Shown: positions 9,375-19,500 of the stretch, piece by piece
How positions within the stretch are numbered: the first letter of the stretch is position 1
How the letters are laid out: the number at the start of each line of letters is the position of its first letter
Assembly (NCBI GenBank): GCA_027484105.1
Contig: JAIXUG010000015.1
Coordinates: 1 to 64,000 of the forward strand
Source: Comamonadaceae bacterium
GTDB taxonomy: Bacteria > Pseudomonadota > Gammaproteobacteria > Burkholderiales > Burkholderiaceae_C
DNA: 64,000 nucleotides
Direction of reading: 5' to 3'
Made by a program: the position numbers and the translations under genes
Notes under the pieces: model-generated
What the model saw: only the letters and a program-made list of their open reading frames with translations
What the model was told of the DNA's origin: nothing
Database searches by the model: none

Positions 9375-11109
9375 GAACGGCACCGTGGTGGACGGCACGG
9401 GCGCACCCGCCCGTGTGGCCGATGTGGGTGTGCGCGGCGGCCGCATTGTGGCGGTAGGCCAGGTGGACGAAGCTGCCCAGCAAACCGTGGACGCCACAGG
9501 CCTGTGGATCACCCCCGGCTTTGTGGACATCCACACCCACTACGACGGGCAAGTGACCTGGGACGAGTGCTTCACCCCCAGCATCTACCACGGCGTGACC
9601 ACGCTACTCATGGGCAACTGCGGGGTGGGCTTCGCGCCCAAACGCCCGGGTCATGAAGGCGACCTGATCAAGCTGATGGAGGGCGTGGAAGACATTCCGG
9701 GTGCGGCGCTGCACGAGGGCATCCGCTGGAATTGGGAAAGCTTTCCGCAGTACATGGACGCGCTGGCCGCCACGCCGCGCAGCCTGGACTATTTGGTGCA
9801 GGTGCCGCACGACCCCTTGCGCATGTATGTCATGAAGGAGCGCGCCCTGGCCCACGAGAAGGCCACGGCGCAAGACATCGAGGCCATGCGCTCGCTCTTG
9901 CGCGAAGCCCTGCAGGCCGGTGCCGCCGGGTTCAGCACCGGGCGCAGCGACAACCACCGCACCTCCGAGGGCAAGGACACACCCGCCGCGAATGCAGGCA
10001 ATGACGAATTGACGGGTCTGGCCCAGGCCTTTGAGGGCTTAAGCCACGGCGTGGTGCAGATCGTGAGCGACTTCAACCTGCTGAACGGCCCCGATCAGTT
10101 CGATGCCGAGTTCGACAGCGTGGAGGCGCTGGCGCGGGCCAGCGGCAAACCGGTGTCCATGACCTGGCTGCAGCGCGACCCGGGGGGCGAGCAGTACCTG
10201 AAAATCCAGCAGCGGGTCGAAGCGGCGGTGCAGGCGGGCCTGCCGCTCTACATGCAAACGGCGGTTCGGGGCATTGGCGTGCTCAATGGTCTGGATGCCA
10301 GTTTTCACCCCTTCATGGGCTTTCCGTCCTACAAGGAAGTCGCCCATTTGCCTTTGGCCGAACGCGCCCAAGCGTTGCGCGATCCGGCGCGCAAGGCCCG
10401 CATCTTGTCGGAAAAGTCCGAGCGCCTGGCCGGAGACGGCAGCGCCATCCCGCCGCTGGTGGACATTTTGCTGGCCAAGATCGACATGATCAGTGGGCGC
10501 ATGTTCGCGCTGGAGAACACGCTCAATTACGAGCCCTCGGTCATGCAGAGCTTTTTGGTGCGGGCCAAGCAGGCGGGCATCACCCCGCTGGAGGCGATTT
10601 ACGACCACCTGAGTGCGGGCACCGGCGAGGGCCTGATTTATTTTCCGATCTTCAATTACAACGAGGGCTCACTCGACGCGGTGCGCCGCATGCTGGCCCA
10701 CCCCAGAGCGCTCAGCAGCCTGAGCGATGCGGGTGCCCACGTGGGCACGGTCTGCGATGCCAGCTTCCCGACCTTCATGCTCACGCACTGGGTGCGCGAC
10801 CGTGGGCGCGAATCTGTATCGCTTGAAACAGCGGTGGAGATGCTCACGAGCCGCAATGCCCGGTACCTGGGCTTGTCCGACCGTGGCGTGATCGCGCCGG
10901 GCATGCGCGCCGACCTGAACGCCATCGACCCCCAGCGCTTGAGCTTGGGCCTGCCCCGCTTGGTGCGCGACTTGCCTGCAGGCGGCAAGCGCTTTGTGCA
11001 AAAGGCCGAAGGCTATGTGGCCACCTGGGTGGCGGGCGAGCAGGTGCAGCGCGAAGGCGAGATCACCGCAGCCCGCCCGGGTCGCTTGGTGCGCATGGGC
11101 CAAATCTGA
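9355..11109 (+). CDS. N-acyl-D-amino-acid deacylase (amidohydrolase superfamily)
   Basis: A 584-residue metal-dependent amidohydrolase. The N-terminal urease-like beta sandwich (MLDCLIKNGTVVDGTG) is followed by the metal site HTHYDG (about residues 59-64), an acidic Cys-containing region (MGNCGVGF) as in D-aminoacylases, and a later DAGAHVG that carries the catalytic Asp. Such enzymes hydrolyse N-acyl-D-amino acids or related amides; the exact substrate cannot be read from sequence. The ATG at 9355 has GGAG 8 bp upstream and lies inside the transporter 3' end (translational coupling). Confidence 0.85.
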   Translation: MLDCLIKNGTVVDGTGAPARVADVGVRGGRIVAVGQVDEAAQQTVDATGLWITPGFVDIHTHYDGQVTWDECFTPSIYHGVTTLLMGNCGVGFAPKRPGHEGDLIKLMEGVEDIPGAALHEGIRWNWESFPQYMDALAATPRSLDYLVQVPHDPLRMYVMKERALAHEKATAQDIEAMRSLLREALQAGAAGFSTGRSDNHRTSEGKDTPAANAGNDELTGLAQAFEGLSHGVVQIVSDFNLLNGPDQFDAEFDSVEALARASGKPVSMTWLQRDPGGEQYLKIQQRVEAAVQAGLPLYMQTAVRGIGVLNGLDASFHPFMGFPSYKEVAHLPLAERAQALRDPARKARILSEKSERLAGDGSAIPPLVDILLAKIDMISGRMFALENTLNYEPSVMQSFLVRAKQAGITPLEAIYDHLSAGTGEGLIYFPIFNYNEGSLDAVRRMLAHPRALSSLSDAGAHVGTVCDASFPTFMLTHWVRDRGRESVSLETAVEMLTSRNARYLGLSDRGVIAPGMRADLNAIDPQRLSLGLPRLVRDLPAGGKRFVQKAEGYVATWVAGEQVQREGEITAARPGRLVRMGQI

Positions 11110-11137
11110 CGCACTTCATTTTTGAAACGTCCGAAAT

Positions 11138-11173
11138 AAAAAGCCCGGCCACCTTTGCAGGTGCCGGGCTTTC
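11138..11173 (+). terminator. Bidirectional terminator after the deacylase gene
   Basis: AAAGCCCGGC and GCCGGGCTTT arms with an inner ACCT/AGGT pair form a strong hairpin 28 bp after the deacylase stop. It lies between that gene and the displaced leuB end, so before the island arrived it would have served both converging transcripts. Confidence 0.75.
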
Positions 11174-11204
11174 TTGTTGGCGGAGCTTGATCAGCCGATT
11201 TTGA

Positions 11205-11291
11205 TCAGCCCAGCGCCTTGACCACCGCATCACCCATTTCGCGGGTGCCGACTTTGGTCGTGCCTTCGCTCCAGATGTCGCCGGTGCGCAG
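11205..11291 (-). pseudogene. leuB: Displaced 3' end of leuB (29 codons)
   Basis: These 87 bp encode the last 28 residues and stop of 3-isopropylmalate dehydrogenase. The protein is identical to the end of the intact gene at 19851-19937 (begins [10 protein letters not shown], ends VVKALG). At DNA level 80 of 87 bases match, and all seven differences are silent third-position changes. Similarity stops abruptly at both ends. This is most simply the original leuB end, pushed away when the secretion island entered. It has no start codon of its own. Confidence 0.93.
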
Positions 11292-11620
11292 TCTATTTTC
11301 AATGGCTGAAATGCCCTCCATCAGCTCTTGGGGTTGTTGTAGAAGCTAGAAGAGGGACAGGTCGGCACCACCTTGATAGCCGATAACGCCAACATCCGAC
11401 ACGATCCACGGGTATGTGTGACGGTTTCATATGTGTTCTAAATGGTTGCTATCCCGCGCAGGGCTTTGGGCATGTCGTCAGTATTGCGGGCAGTGACTGC
11501 GCCAACCTGCCCATTATTGAATGGGTCAGCGGTTTTTCGGTGGCGGAAGACCTGGCAGGGCGACAGAGGGCAGTTTTGGCCTATTTGCCGGAAATAAAGC
11601 ATCCTGATGTTGTTGATTGA
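11292..11620 (+). other. Unassigned stretch at the island edge with one weak ORF
   Basis: Between the displaced leuB end and the tpsB promoter I recognise no gene. One frame, 11414-11620, could encode 68 residues (start MCDGFICVLNG, end EIKHPDVVD) but lacks a ribosome site and any motif I know. On the minus strand the leuB fragment frame continues upstream for about 17 codons into unrelated sequence before a stop. It looks like decayed accessory DNA. Confidence 0.3.
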
Positions 11621-11623
11621 AAA

Positions 11624-11651
11624 TTGTTATTTAAGACGTTTTTGTTAAGAT
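11624..11651 (+). promoter_or_regulatory. Candidate promoter of the two-partner secretion genes
   Basis: TTGTTA (11624-11629), a 16-bp spacer and TAAGAT (11646-11651) lie in a sharply AT-rich patch about 40 bp before tpsB. GATAATGACAAT (11649-11660), overlapping the -10, resembles two of the three GATAAT-type hexamers of a Fur box with one mismatch; the third hexamer is not evident. Iron control is therefore only a possibility. Confidence 0.4.
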
Positions 11652-11689
11652 AATGACAATTTAATCAATCATTTCAGATAGGTATAAGT

Positions 11690-13453
11690 TTGCGGAAAAT
11701 CGCCTTGAACCTTATCTGCAAACTCGCTATGAATCACGCACATCAAACGGCACCATCTGCCCTCAGCATTCTGAATCAGGCAATACACGGGGTGTGCCAA
11801 ACAGCAGGGCTTTACCTGCTGCTCGCCACAGCCGTTCATGCGCAAACACCGCCCTCGCCGGGTAGCATCAGTCGCCAAGTGATGCCCGAACTCTCGCCAG
11901 CCATACCCGCAGCGCGGGCAGAACAACCCGCAAAGTCCAGGCGTCCATCGGCTGCACCTGGCGCTACCGTTGTCAGTGTTCAGCAGTGGGTTCTTGAAGG
12001 CAGTACCCTGCTGAATCAGGCCGAAGTCGACGAATTGCTCAAACCTCTGACGGGCGTCGGTGTCACTCTTCAGCAAATTCAGGAAGCGGCGGCAAAGGTT
12101 CAGCGAGCCTATGAGGCCAGCGGGTGGTTGGCTCGCGTTTTTTTGCCGCCGCAAGACGTGATCAACGGTGTTGTTCGCATGCAGGTGCTCGAAGCCAAGC
12201 TGGGTGCCGTGGTCTTAGGGCGTGCTGAAGCTGGGGCTGTGCCACGCGTGCGGCCTGAGGTGGTTCAAGCCGTCGTCAACCATTCCTTGACACCAGGTGG
12301 TGTGCTGAACACGCGGCTGGTCAATCGCGGGTTGTTGCTGGCCGATGATTTGAACGGTGTCAATGTCACGGGGCAGCTCATGACTGGGGCGACACAGGGC
12401 AGCACGGATGTTTTGGTGAACGCCGTGAACGAACGCCCCTGGAAATTTGAAGCCGGGGTGGACAATGGCAATGCCCGTTCGGTGGGGGCTTGGCGGGCCG
12501 TAGTTTCTGCTCAGTGGCTCAGTCCGTCGGGCAGAGGAGAGAGCTATTCGGTTCAGACACTGAAATCCGAAGGTGCCGACTTCCTGCGCTTGGGGGCCAG
12601 TGCGCCACTGGGCAGCAGTGGCCTGACTGGCAATTTGGCCGTCAGTCAAATGAACTACAAGGTGGTCACACCTGGTGCAAATGGTGCTGTGCCCCGCATT
12701 GAGGGTGGTGCCCAAAATCTGAGCACCGATTTGGCTTACCCCTTGCTGCGTTCAAGAAGCCAGAACCTTTACCTCACTGCTGGATTCGAGCAGCGCGATT
12801 ACAACAGCTTTGTAGAAGACAGTAAGCAAAGCGACTACCGGGTGAACGCCTTCAACATGGGGCTGAGCGGTAACCAATTTGACGACTTTGGCGGGGGCGG
12901 ATCCAACGCCTACAGCTTGGGTCTGGTGAGCGGCCGTGTCAGCAAGCGCGACCCCAACTCCAACAACGACGAAGCCACCTTGGGCCAATACAGCAAGCTG
13001 CGTTGGGCGCTGTCGCGTCAGCAAAATCTGGGGGCAGGTCTGAGTTTGTTGGTGGGTATGCAGGGCCAATACACAGGCAGCAAGCCGCTTGACAGCTCTG
13101 AAAACCTGATACTGGGTGGTCCTAGCGGTGTGCGTGCCTACCCCGTCGGAGAAGCCAGCGGTCCCCAAGGCGTATTGACGACTGTGCAGCTGCGCTGGGC
13201 GGTCACGCAGCAATGGCAAATCACGCCATTTGTGGACCACGGCCGCGTGCAAAAGCGCAACGATGACAACCTGCGCGCCTACAGCCTTCAGGGTGCAGGC
13301 TTGGTGGTGACCTGGACTGGCCCCAACGGGTGGCTGGCCAGGGCCACTTACGCCCGCCGGTCTGGCGCCAACCCCAATCAGAGGTCTGGAAAAGACCAGG
13401 ACGGCTCCCTGATTCAAGACCGCCTGTGGGTCAGTCTCAGCCGTTCGTTCTGA
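11690..13453 (+). CDS. TpsB-type outer-membrane pore (FhaC/ShlB family)
   Basis: Two-partner secretion translocator that exports the adjacent TpsA across the outer membrane. Up to 587 residues. A signal peptide ends near residue 51 (LYLLLATAVHA); a Pro/Ala linker follows; two POTRA domains span about residues 93-245 (VQQWVLEGSTLLNQAEV; the second ends near NAVNERPWKFEA), then a 16-strand barrel ending in the terminal Phe of SLSRSF. The conserved L6-type motif appears as VRAYPVGEASG. The start is uncertain: TTG at 11690 has AGGT upstream; the next ATG is at 11729. Only 67 bp separate it from tpsA, so the pair is an operon. Confidence 0.9.
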   Translation: MRKIALNLICKLAMNHAHQTAPSALSILNQAIHGVCQTAGLYLLLATAVHAQTPPSPGSISRQVMPELSPAIPAARAEQPAKSRRPSAAPGATVVSVQQWVLEGSTLLNQAEVDELLKPLTGVGVTLQQIQEAAAKVQRAYEASGWLARVFLPPQDVINGVVRMQVLEAKLGAVVLGRAEAGAVPRVRPEVVQAVVNHSLTPGGVLNTRLVNRGLLLADDLNGVNVTGQLMTGATQGSTDVLVNAVNERPWKFEAGVDNGNARSVGAWRAVVSAQWLSPSGRGESYSVQTLKSEGADFLRLGASAPLGSSGLTGNLAVSQMNYKVVTPGANGAVPRIEGGAQNLSTDLAYPLLRSRSQNLYLTAGFEQRDYNSFVEDSKQSDYRVNAFNMGLSGNQFDDFGGGGSNAYSLGLVSGRVSKRDPNSNNDEATLGQYSKLRWALSRQQNLGAGLSLLVGMQGQYTGSKPLDSSENLILGGPSGVRAYPVGEASGPQGVLTTVQLRWAVTQQWQITPFVDHGRVQKRNDDNLRAYSLQGAGLVVTWTGPNGWLARATYARRSGANPNQRSGKDQDGSLIQDRLWVSLSRSF

Positions 13454-13457
13454 AGCG

Positions 13458-13466
13458 CCCCCCCCC
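13458..13466 (+). repeat. C9 homopolymer between tpsB and tpsA
   Basis: Nine consecutive C residues lie 4 bp after the tpsB stop and about 55 bp before the tpsA start. Runs of this length can slip during replication; here a length change would alter the intergenic leader, not a reading frame. Confidence 0.8.
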
Positions 13467-13520
13467 GAACCCTGCCGTTTAGACGGTTCCACTCTTTTTT
13501 GGCGCACAAGCCCTCTTGCC

Positions 13521-16500
13521 ATGAATTCAATTTGCAAAGTCGTCTGGAGCGAAGTCCACCAGCAGCTGGTGGTGGTGTCCGAACTGGTCAGGTCAGGTGG
13601 CAAAACCCACAGCAGCCGCAGCGCAAGCCCTCGGGGGCAGACCCTGGCGGTTGATGCCTGGCAACCCAGAGCGCTTTGTCTGGCCTTGGCGCTCGGTCTG
13701 GGCGCTGTTCAAGCCCAAACGGCCCCCACAGCGCTTCCCACAGGCGGCAATGTGAGTGCCGGACAGGCCAGCATCAGCCAAAGCGGCGCCAACATGGTGA
13801 TCAACCAGAGCAGCCAGCGCGCAGCCATCAACTGGCAAAGCTTCAATGTGGGTGCCGATGCCCATGTACAGTTCAACAACGGAAGTGGCACCACCCTCAA
13901 CCGTGTCACCGGCCCGGAGGCCAGCACCATCGCGGGGCGTATCAGTGCCACTGGGCAGGTGATCATCAGCAACGGCAACGGCGTGTTGTTCACGCCTGGC
14001 AGCCGCATCGATGTAGGGGGCCTGGTGGCCACGACCCACGCCATCAGTGACCAGGCCTTCATGGCGGGCGGCAACTTGCGATTTGAGCGCAGTGGCAGCA
14101 CGGCCAGTGTGGTGAACGAAGGCGCGATCACGGCTAGCCTGCAGGGCTATGTGGCCTTGCTCGCCCCTGAAGTGCGCAACAGCGGGGTGATTGTGGCGAG
14201 CAAAGGCACAGTGGCCCTGGCCGCTGGCGAAGCGGTCACCCTGCGTCTCAATGCCAATGACCAGCTGCAGGGCGTGGTGGTGGAAGGCGGTGCATGGCAA
14301 GCACTGGTGGAAAACCGGCATGTGGTTGAAGCACCAGGGGGGGTGGTCATCCTGTCCGCCAAGGCCTTGTCCAGTGTGCAAGGCGGCGTGATCAACAACA
14401 CCGGCACAATCGAGGCCACCCAGTTAAACCACGTGAATGGCGTGGTTCGGTTGGAAGCGAGCCAAGCGGTACTGCAAACGGGCACGGTGCGTGCACCGAG
14501 CATTGCGGTGGAAACCCGTAACTTCATCGATGCTGGCACCTGGGATGCCAGTGCCTTGGGTAACAGCGCCAACGCTGCCAACGCCGGTGGCAGCATCCAG
14601 GTCATTGCCAGTGGCAGCGTAGAGCAAACCCAGTCGGCCCAGATGCGTGTGGATGGGGCACAGGGCGGCAGCATCCGTATCGTGGCGCAAGAGAGCGCTT
14701 ACATCTCGGGCACCCTCAGCGCGAACGGTGGCAGCACGACGGGGGGTGATGTGTCATTGACGGCCCCCAGCCTGGGTGTGGCGGGTGCCACGATCAGTGC
14801 AGATGGGCAAACCGGCGGTGGTCGCATCCGCATTGGCGGCGGCTGGCAAGGCCGCGACCAAGACTTGCCCAACGCAGCCAAAACCACAGTCTCAGGAAGC
14901 AGCATCCAAGCCAATGCCACCCAAAGCGGCAACGGTGGCACTGTGGTGGTGTGGTCGGATCAACGCACCCAATACGCCAGCAGCATCCAGGCCAAGGGGG
15001 GGGTATCCGGTGGTGATGGTGGCCGGGTTGAAATCTCCAGTCACGGCAACTTTCAGTCAAAAGGCGCGGTGGATGTGACCGCCCCCAACGGCGCAGCGGG
15101 TGCAGTGTTGTACGACCCTGCCAACATTGAGATCGTGAGCAGTCTTTCCGGGTTGACGACACTGTCGTTGTCTGACAGTTTGGCTGCAAACCGCTACTTG
15201 GGCAACAGTTCCGTCACAGAATTGCTCAATGGGATTCCCAACACGACCGGCAACTCACTTGAAGGTGTCCCCACTACCTTCGGACTTACGGCTGTTCCCA
15301 ATTATTCAGGCGTTACTGCCTTGGGCCGTGTCATGGTCGCCAGCAGCGACGACTCAACCGTTGCTTCCAGAGCCGGATCCATCCGAATTTTCAATGCCAC
15401 GACGGGTGCCTTGATCTCGAATCTGACGGGTTCTAATGTTGATGATCGAGTTGGTTCTGGGGTCGTTGTCAATTTGGGTGACGGCAAGTATGTCGTGACA
15501 TCACCGTTATGGGGTGGGGGGACCGCTGGAACTGCTGCAACCGCCAGAGGGGCAGTGACTTGGATAAATGGCAGTGTGGGTTTGTCTGGTGTGGTGTCCA
15601 GCGGCAACTCGCTGGTTGGTGATCAAGCGGGTGACAATGTAGGGGGGAACACCCTTTTCCCGAGTAACAGCGTTCAGGTCCTGACCAATGGCAATTATGT
15701 TGTCAGGTCCCAACATTGGCGGGGTGGATCCACTGCTGCCAACGCCTTGGGGGCCGTCACTTGGGGCAGCAGAAGCACAGGTACTACGGGTGTCGTGGGT
15801 GCAAGCAACTCTCTGGTAGGAAGCACTGTTGGTGATCAGGTTGGCGCAGGGAATGTCATTGCATTGAGCAATGGAAATTACCTTGTCGTATCTCCAGACT
15901 GGAATAACGGGGGAGTTGCCGATGTGGGGGCTGTTACGTGGGCAAACGGTAGCACGGGTATTACCGGCAACATATCCGTCAGCAACTCCCTGATAGGCAG
16001 CACAGCAGGCGATCAAGTTGGACGTGGACATGTAAGTAGGATGGTTGTGGCCTTGACCAACGGAAATTACGTCGTGGCTTCAACTAATTGGGATAACGGT
16101 GCAGCTTCTAATGCTGGTGCGGTGACCTGGGGCAATGGCACGACGGGTACTTTTGGCGTGGTGTCCGTCGGCAACTCCTTGGTGGGAAGCACAGCGTTTG
16201 ATCAAATTGGAAACCTGGGCATCAGAGCGTTAGCCAATGGCAATTTCGTCGTGTCTTCACCTAATTGGGATAACGGTGCAGCTTCTAATGCTGGTGCGGT
16301 GACCTGGGGCAATGGCACGACAGGCCTTACCGGCGTGGTGTCCGCCAATAACTCCTTGGTAGGTGATGCGACAAACGATCTCGTAGGCAACGGACATTGG
16401 ATCATAGCGCTCACCAATGGCAATTACGTGGTGCGATCGCCCCAATGGCGTGGACAACGAGGCGCAGCGACATGGGCTGATGGCAGTACGGGCATCACTG

Positions 16501-19500
16501 GCGTGGTTTCCGCTGGCAACTCCTTGGTGGGTAGTACAGCAGATGACCAGCTAGGCTTCGCAGGCATTTTTGCTTTGAGCAATGGGAATTACGTGGTTGC
16601 CACGCCCACTTGGAATAACGGTAGCGTAGTCAAGGCGGGTGCAGTGACTTGGGGTAATGGCCTTGGAGGTACGGTGGGTCAGGTATCCAATGCCAATTCC
16701 CTCATTGGAGATCAATTGCTCGATCAAGTGGGCGGCGGCGTGCTCCCCTTAAACAATGGCCATTATGTTGTAAGGTCACCAAATTGGAGGACCGGAGCGA
16801 CTCCGAACGATGGCTTGGGTGCTGTGACTTGGGGCAACGGTACGACGGGTACGACTGGCGTCGTGTCCCCCCTTAACTCCTTGGTCGGCAGCGCTGGGGG
16901 TGATCGCGTTGGTATGGCCTTGTTCGGACTGGTGAATGGTCACTATGTGGTGAGGTCCGAAAACTGGGGTAGTACAGGGCAGAGTACAGTCAACGGAAAA
17001 GGCGCTGTCACCTGGGGTAGCGGAACGGGCGGCACGGTTGGCCAAGTCAGTGCGGCCAATTCTCTGGTTGGGCTTAATGCCGGCGACAGAGTTGGAGGTA
17101 CAGGTATCACGGCATTGACCAACGGCCATTATGTGGTGCGTTCGGAGCACTGGGGCAGTGCTGGTGTTTCAAATGCTGGATGGGGCGCGGTCACCTGGGG
17201 TAACGGAACGGGGGGGACGGTTGGGGCAGTATCAGCAGCAAACTCACTGATAGGTTCTGCCGCAGGTGATCGGGTGGGTATCACAGGTGTGACCGGTTTG
17301 GTTAACGGAAATTATCTGGTTCGGTCATCGTTTTGGGGTAGTATGAATGTGGCCAACTCATTAGGTGCAGTGACCTGGGGTAATGGAACTGTGGGCACTG
17401 TTGGCCAGGTATCTGCAACCAACTCTCTGATGGGTGCTCTGGCAGGTGACCGTGTCGGCAGTGGCAATGCCGTGACCCTTATGGATGGCCGGGCCTTGGT
17501 GGCGTCGCCATTTTGGCAGAGCAATTCACTGGCCAATGTGGGCCGGGTCGATATCGTTAATGGCTCTAGCCCTGTAAGTTTGACCTCTACCTTGGCATTC
17601 AGCACCAATCCAGATGCCACCAGTTATGTGTTGACCAGTGACCTGCTCAACCTGCTCAATGCAGGTACGGCGGTCAGGTTGCAGGCCAACAACGACATCA
17701 CCGTTTCATCAGCATTTTCAACCACAGGCACAGGGTCGCTCACGCTCAACGCAGGCCGTTCGGTGCTGTTGAATGCCAGCATTAGCCTGAGCAATGCCGA
17801 TCTTTCGATCATAGGCAACGAATGGGTGACGCCGGTCAACGGTGTGGGCGGTGGTGTGATTGATGCTTATCGTGCCAGCGGACCCGCGGTCATCACGCAG
17901 GCTGCAAATACCAGCCTGAGTGTTGGCACAGGCGATCTGTCGGTGATCTTGCGTGCATCGGGCAATGCGGGAAAGACGAATCAGGATACGGGGGCCATTA
18001 CCCTGCGATCGTTGTCTGGTGCCAACGCCTCTGTCATCAACGGCGGGACCACTGCAGGCAGCAGTGTGTCATTGGGAACGGTCAATGCCACTGGCAACTT
18101 GTCAGCGGTCAGTAACGGGATTCTTGATCTGGGCACCAGCACGGTGGGGGGTAATCTGAGTGCCAACAGCAACAACGGCAACATCGTTCAGACGGGTGCG
18201 CTGACGGTCACTGGCACCAGCAACCTGAACGCAGGCACGGGCAACATCACGCTCACCAATGCGGCGAACGACTTCACAGGTGCGGTGTCGGCCACAGGTG
18301 CAGCAGTCAGCATGACCGATGTCAACGCGCTGACGCTGGGCACGGTCTCCAGCAGTGGAAACCTGACGCTGAACAACTCCGGCCCCTTGAATCTGGGCAC
18401 CAGCACGGTGGGGGGTGACCTCAATGCCACCAGCAACAACGGCAACATTTCGGCCAGTGGCGCCGTGACAGTTAGTGGCGTCACCAATCTGAACGCCGGT
18501 ACCGGTTCGGTCTCGGTTTCGGGGCCGCCGCCAGCACCTGCACCTGCACCTGCACCTGCACCATCGTTGGTTTTGGCTTCTCTCACAACTGCCGCACAAA
18601 TCCAAGCGTTGACCAGTGCCCAGATTGCGGGCTTGAGCAATGCAGAGGTGCAGAGTCTGACCGCTAGCCAAATGGGTTTTTTCACGCCCTCTCAAATGAG
18701 CTATTTTTCTGCGGCTCAATTGCAACTTCTGACCGCTTCGCAGGTGCAGGGCCTCTTTGCTGCTCAGATTGCTGGACTGAATACTTCCCAGTTGGTCAGC
18801 TTGGCATCATTACTGAACCCTGGGCAAATACAGGCACTCAGTCCAAACCAACTGAATAGTCTGAGTCCATCGCAGCTTGCCAGTTTGGTGGGGTCGTTGT
18901 CGGCGTCCCAGGTGCAGTTGTTGAGCGTGACCCAGCTGAGCGGCCTGAGCCCATCGCAGCTTGCCAGCTTGGCGGGCTCGATGAGCGCTGCTCAGCTGCA
19001 GTCGCTGAGCCCAGCGCAACTGGGTGGTTTGAGTGCTGCGCAGGTGGCCAGTTTGGTGGGTTCGCTGTCGGCGTCACAGGTGCAGTTGTTGAGCGTGACC
19101 CAGCTGAGCAGCCTGAGCCCATCGCAGCTTGCCAGCTTAGTGGGCTCGATGAGCGCTGCCCAGCTGCAGTCGCTGAGCCCAGCTCAGCTGGGTGGTTTGA
19201 GTGCTGCGCAGGTGGCCAGTTTGGTGGAGTTACTGTCCAGGGCGCAATTGCAGTCACTGACCTACGAACAATTGAAACAGTTGAGTTCTAAGCAAGTGGC
19301 CAGATTGGCTGCTTCAATGACGACCTCCCAGTTGCAGGCACTGACCGCCTCTGGTCTGAGTGGGAAGCTGTTCAATCAATTGACCCAATCCCGAACAACG
19401 ATGGGTGCCATAGACAAGTTCAATATTTCGCATGTGACTTCAAGAGGCGACTCTCCCATTCAGGGCGTCAGCGTCATTGTGCAAAATTCGGCTCTTACAA

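Noticed and set aside
11110-11690. Transposase or integrase remnant at the island edge
   Set aside because: No catalytic motif, terminal inverted repeat or target-site duplication could be seen; the leuB fragment explains the boundary better.
15420-17560. CRISPR-like array
   Set aside because: The periodic sequence is a coding protein repeat of about 55-67 codons with diverged units, not short identical repeats with spacers.
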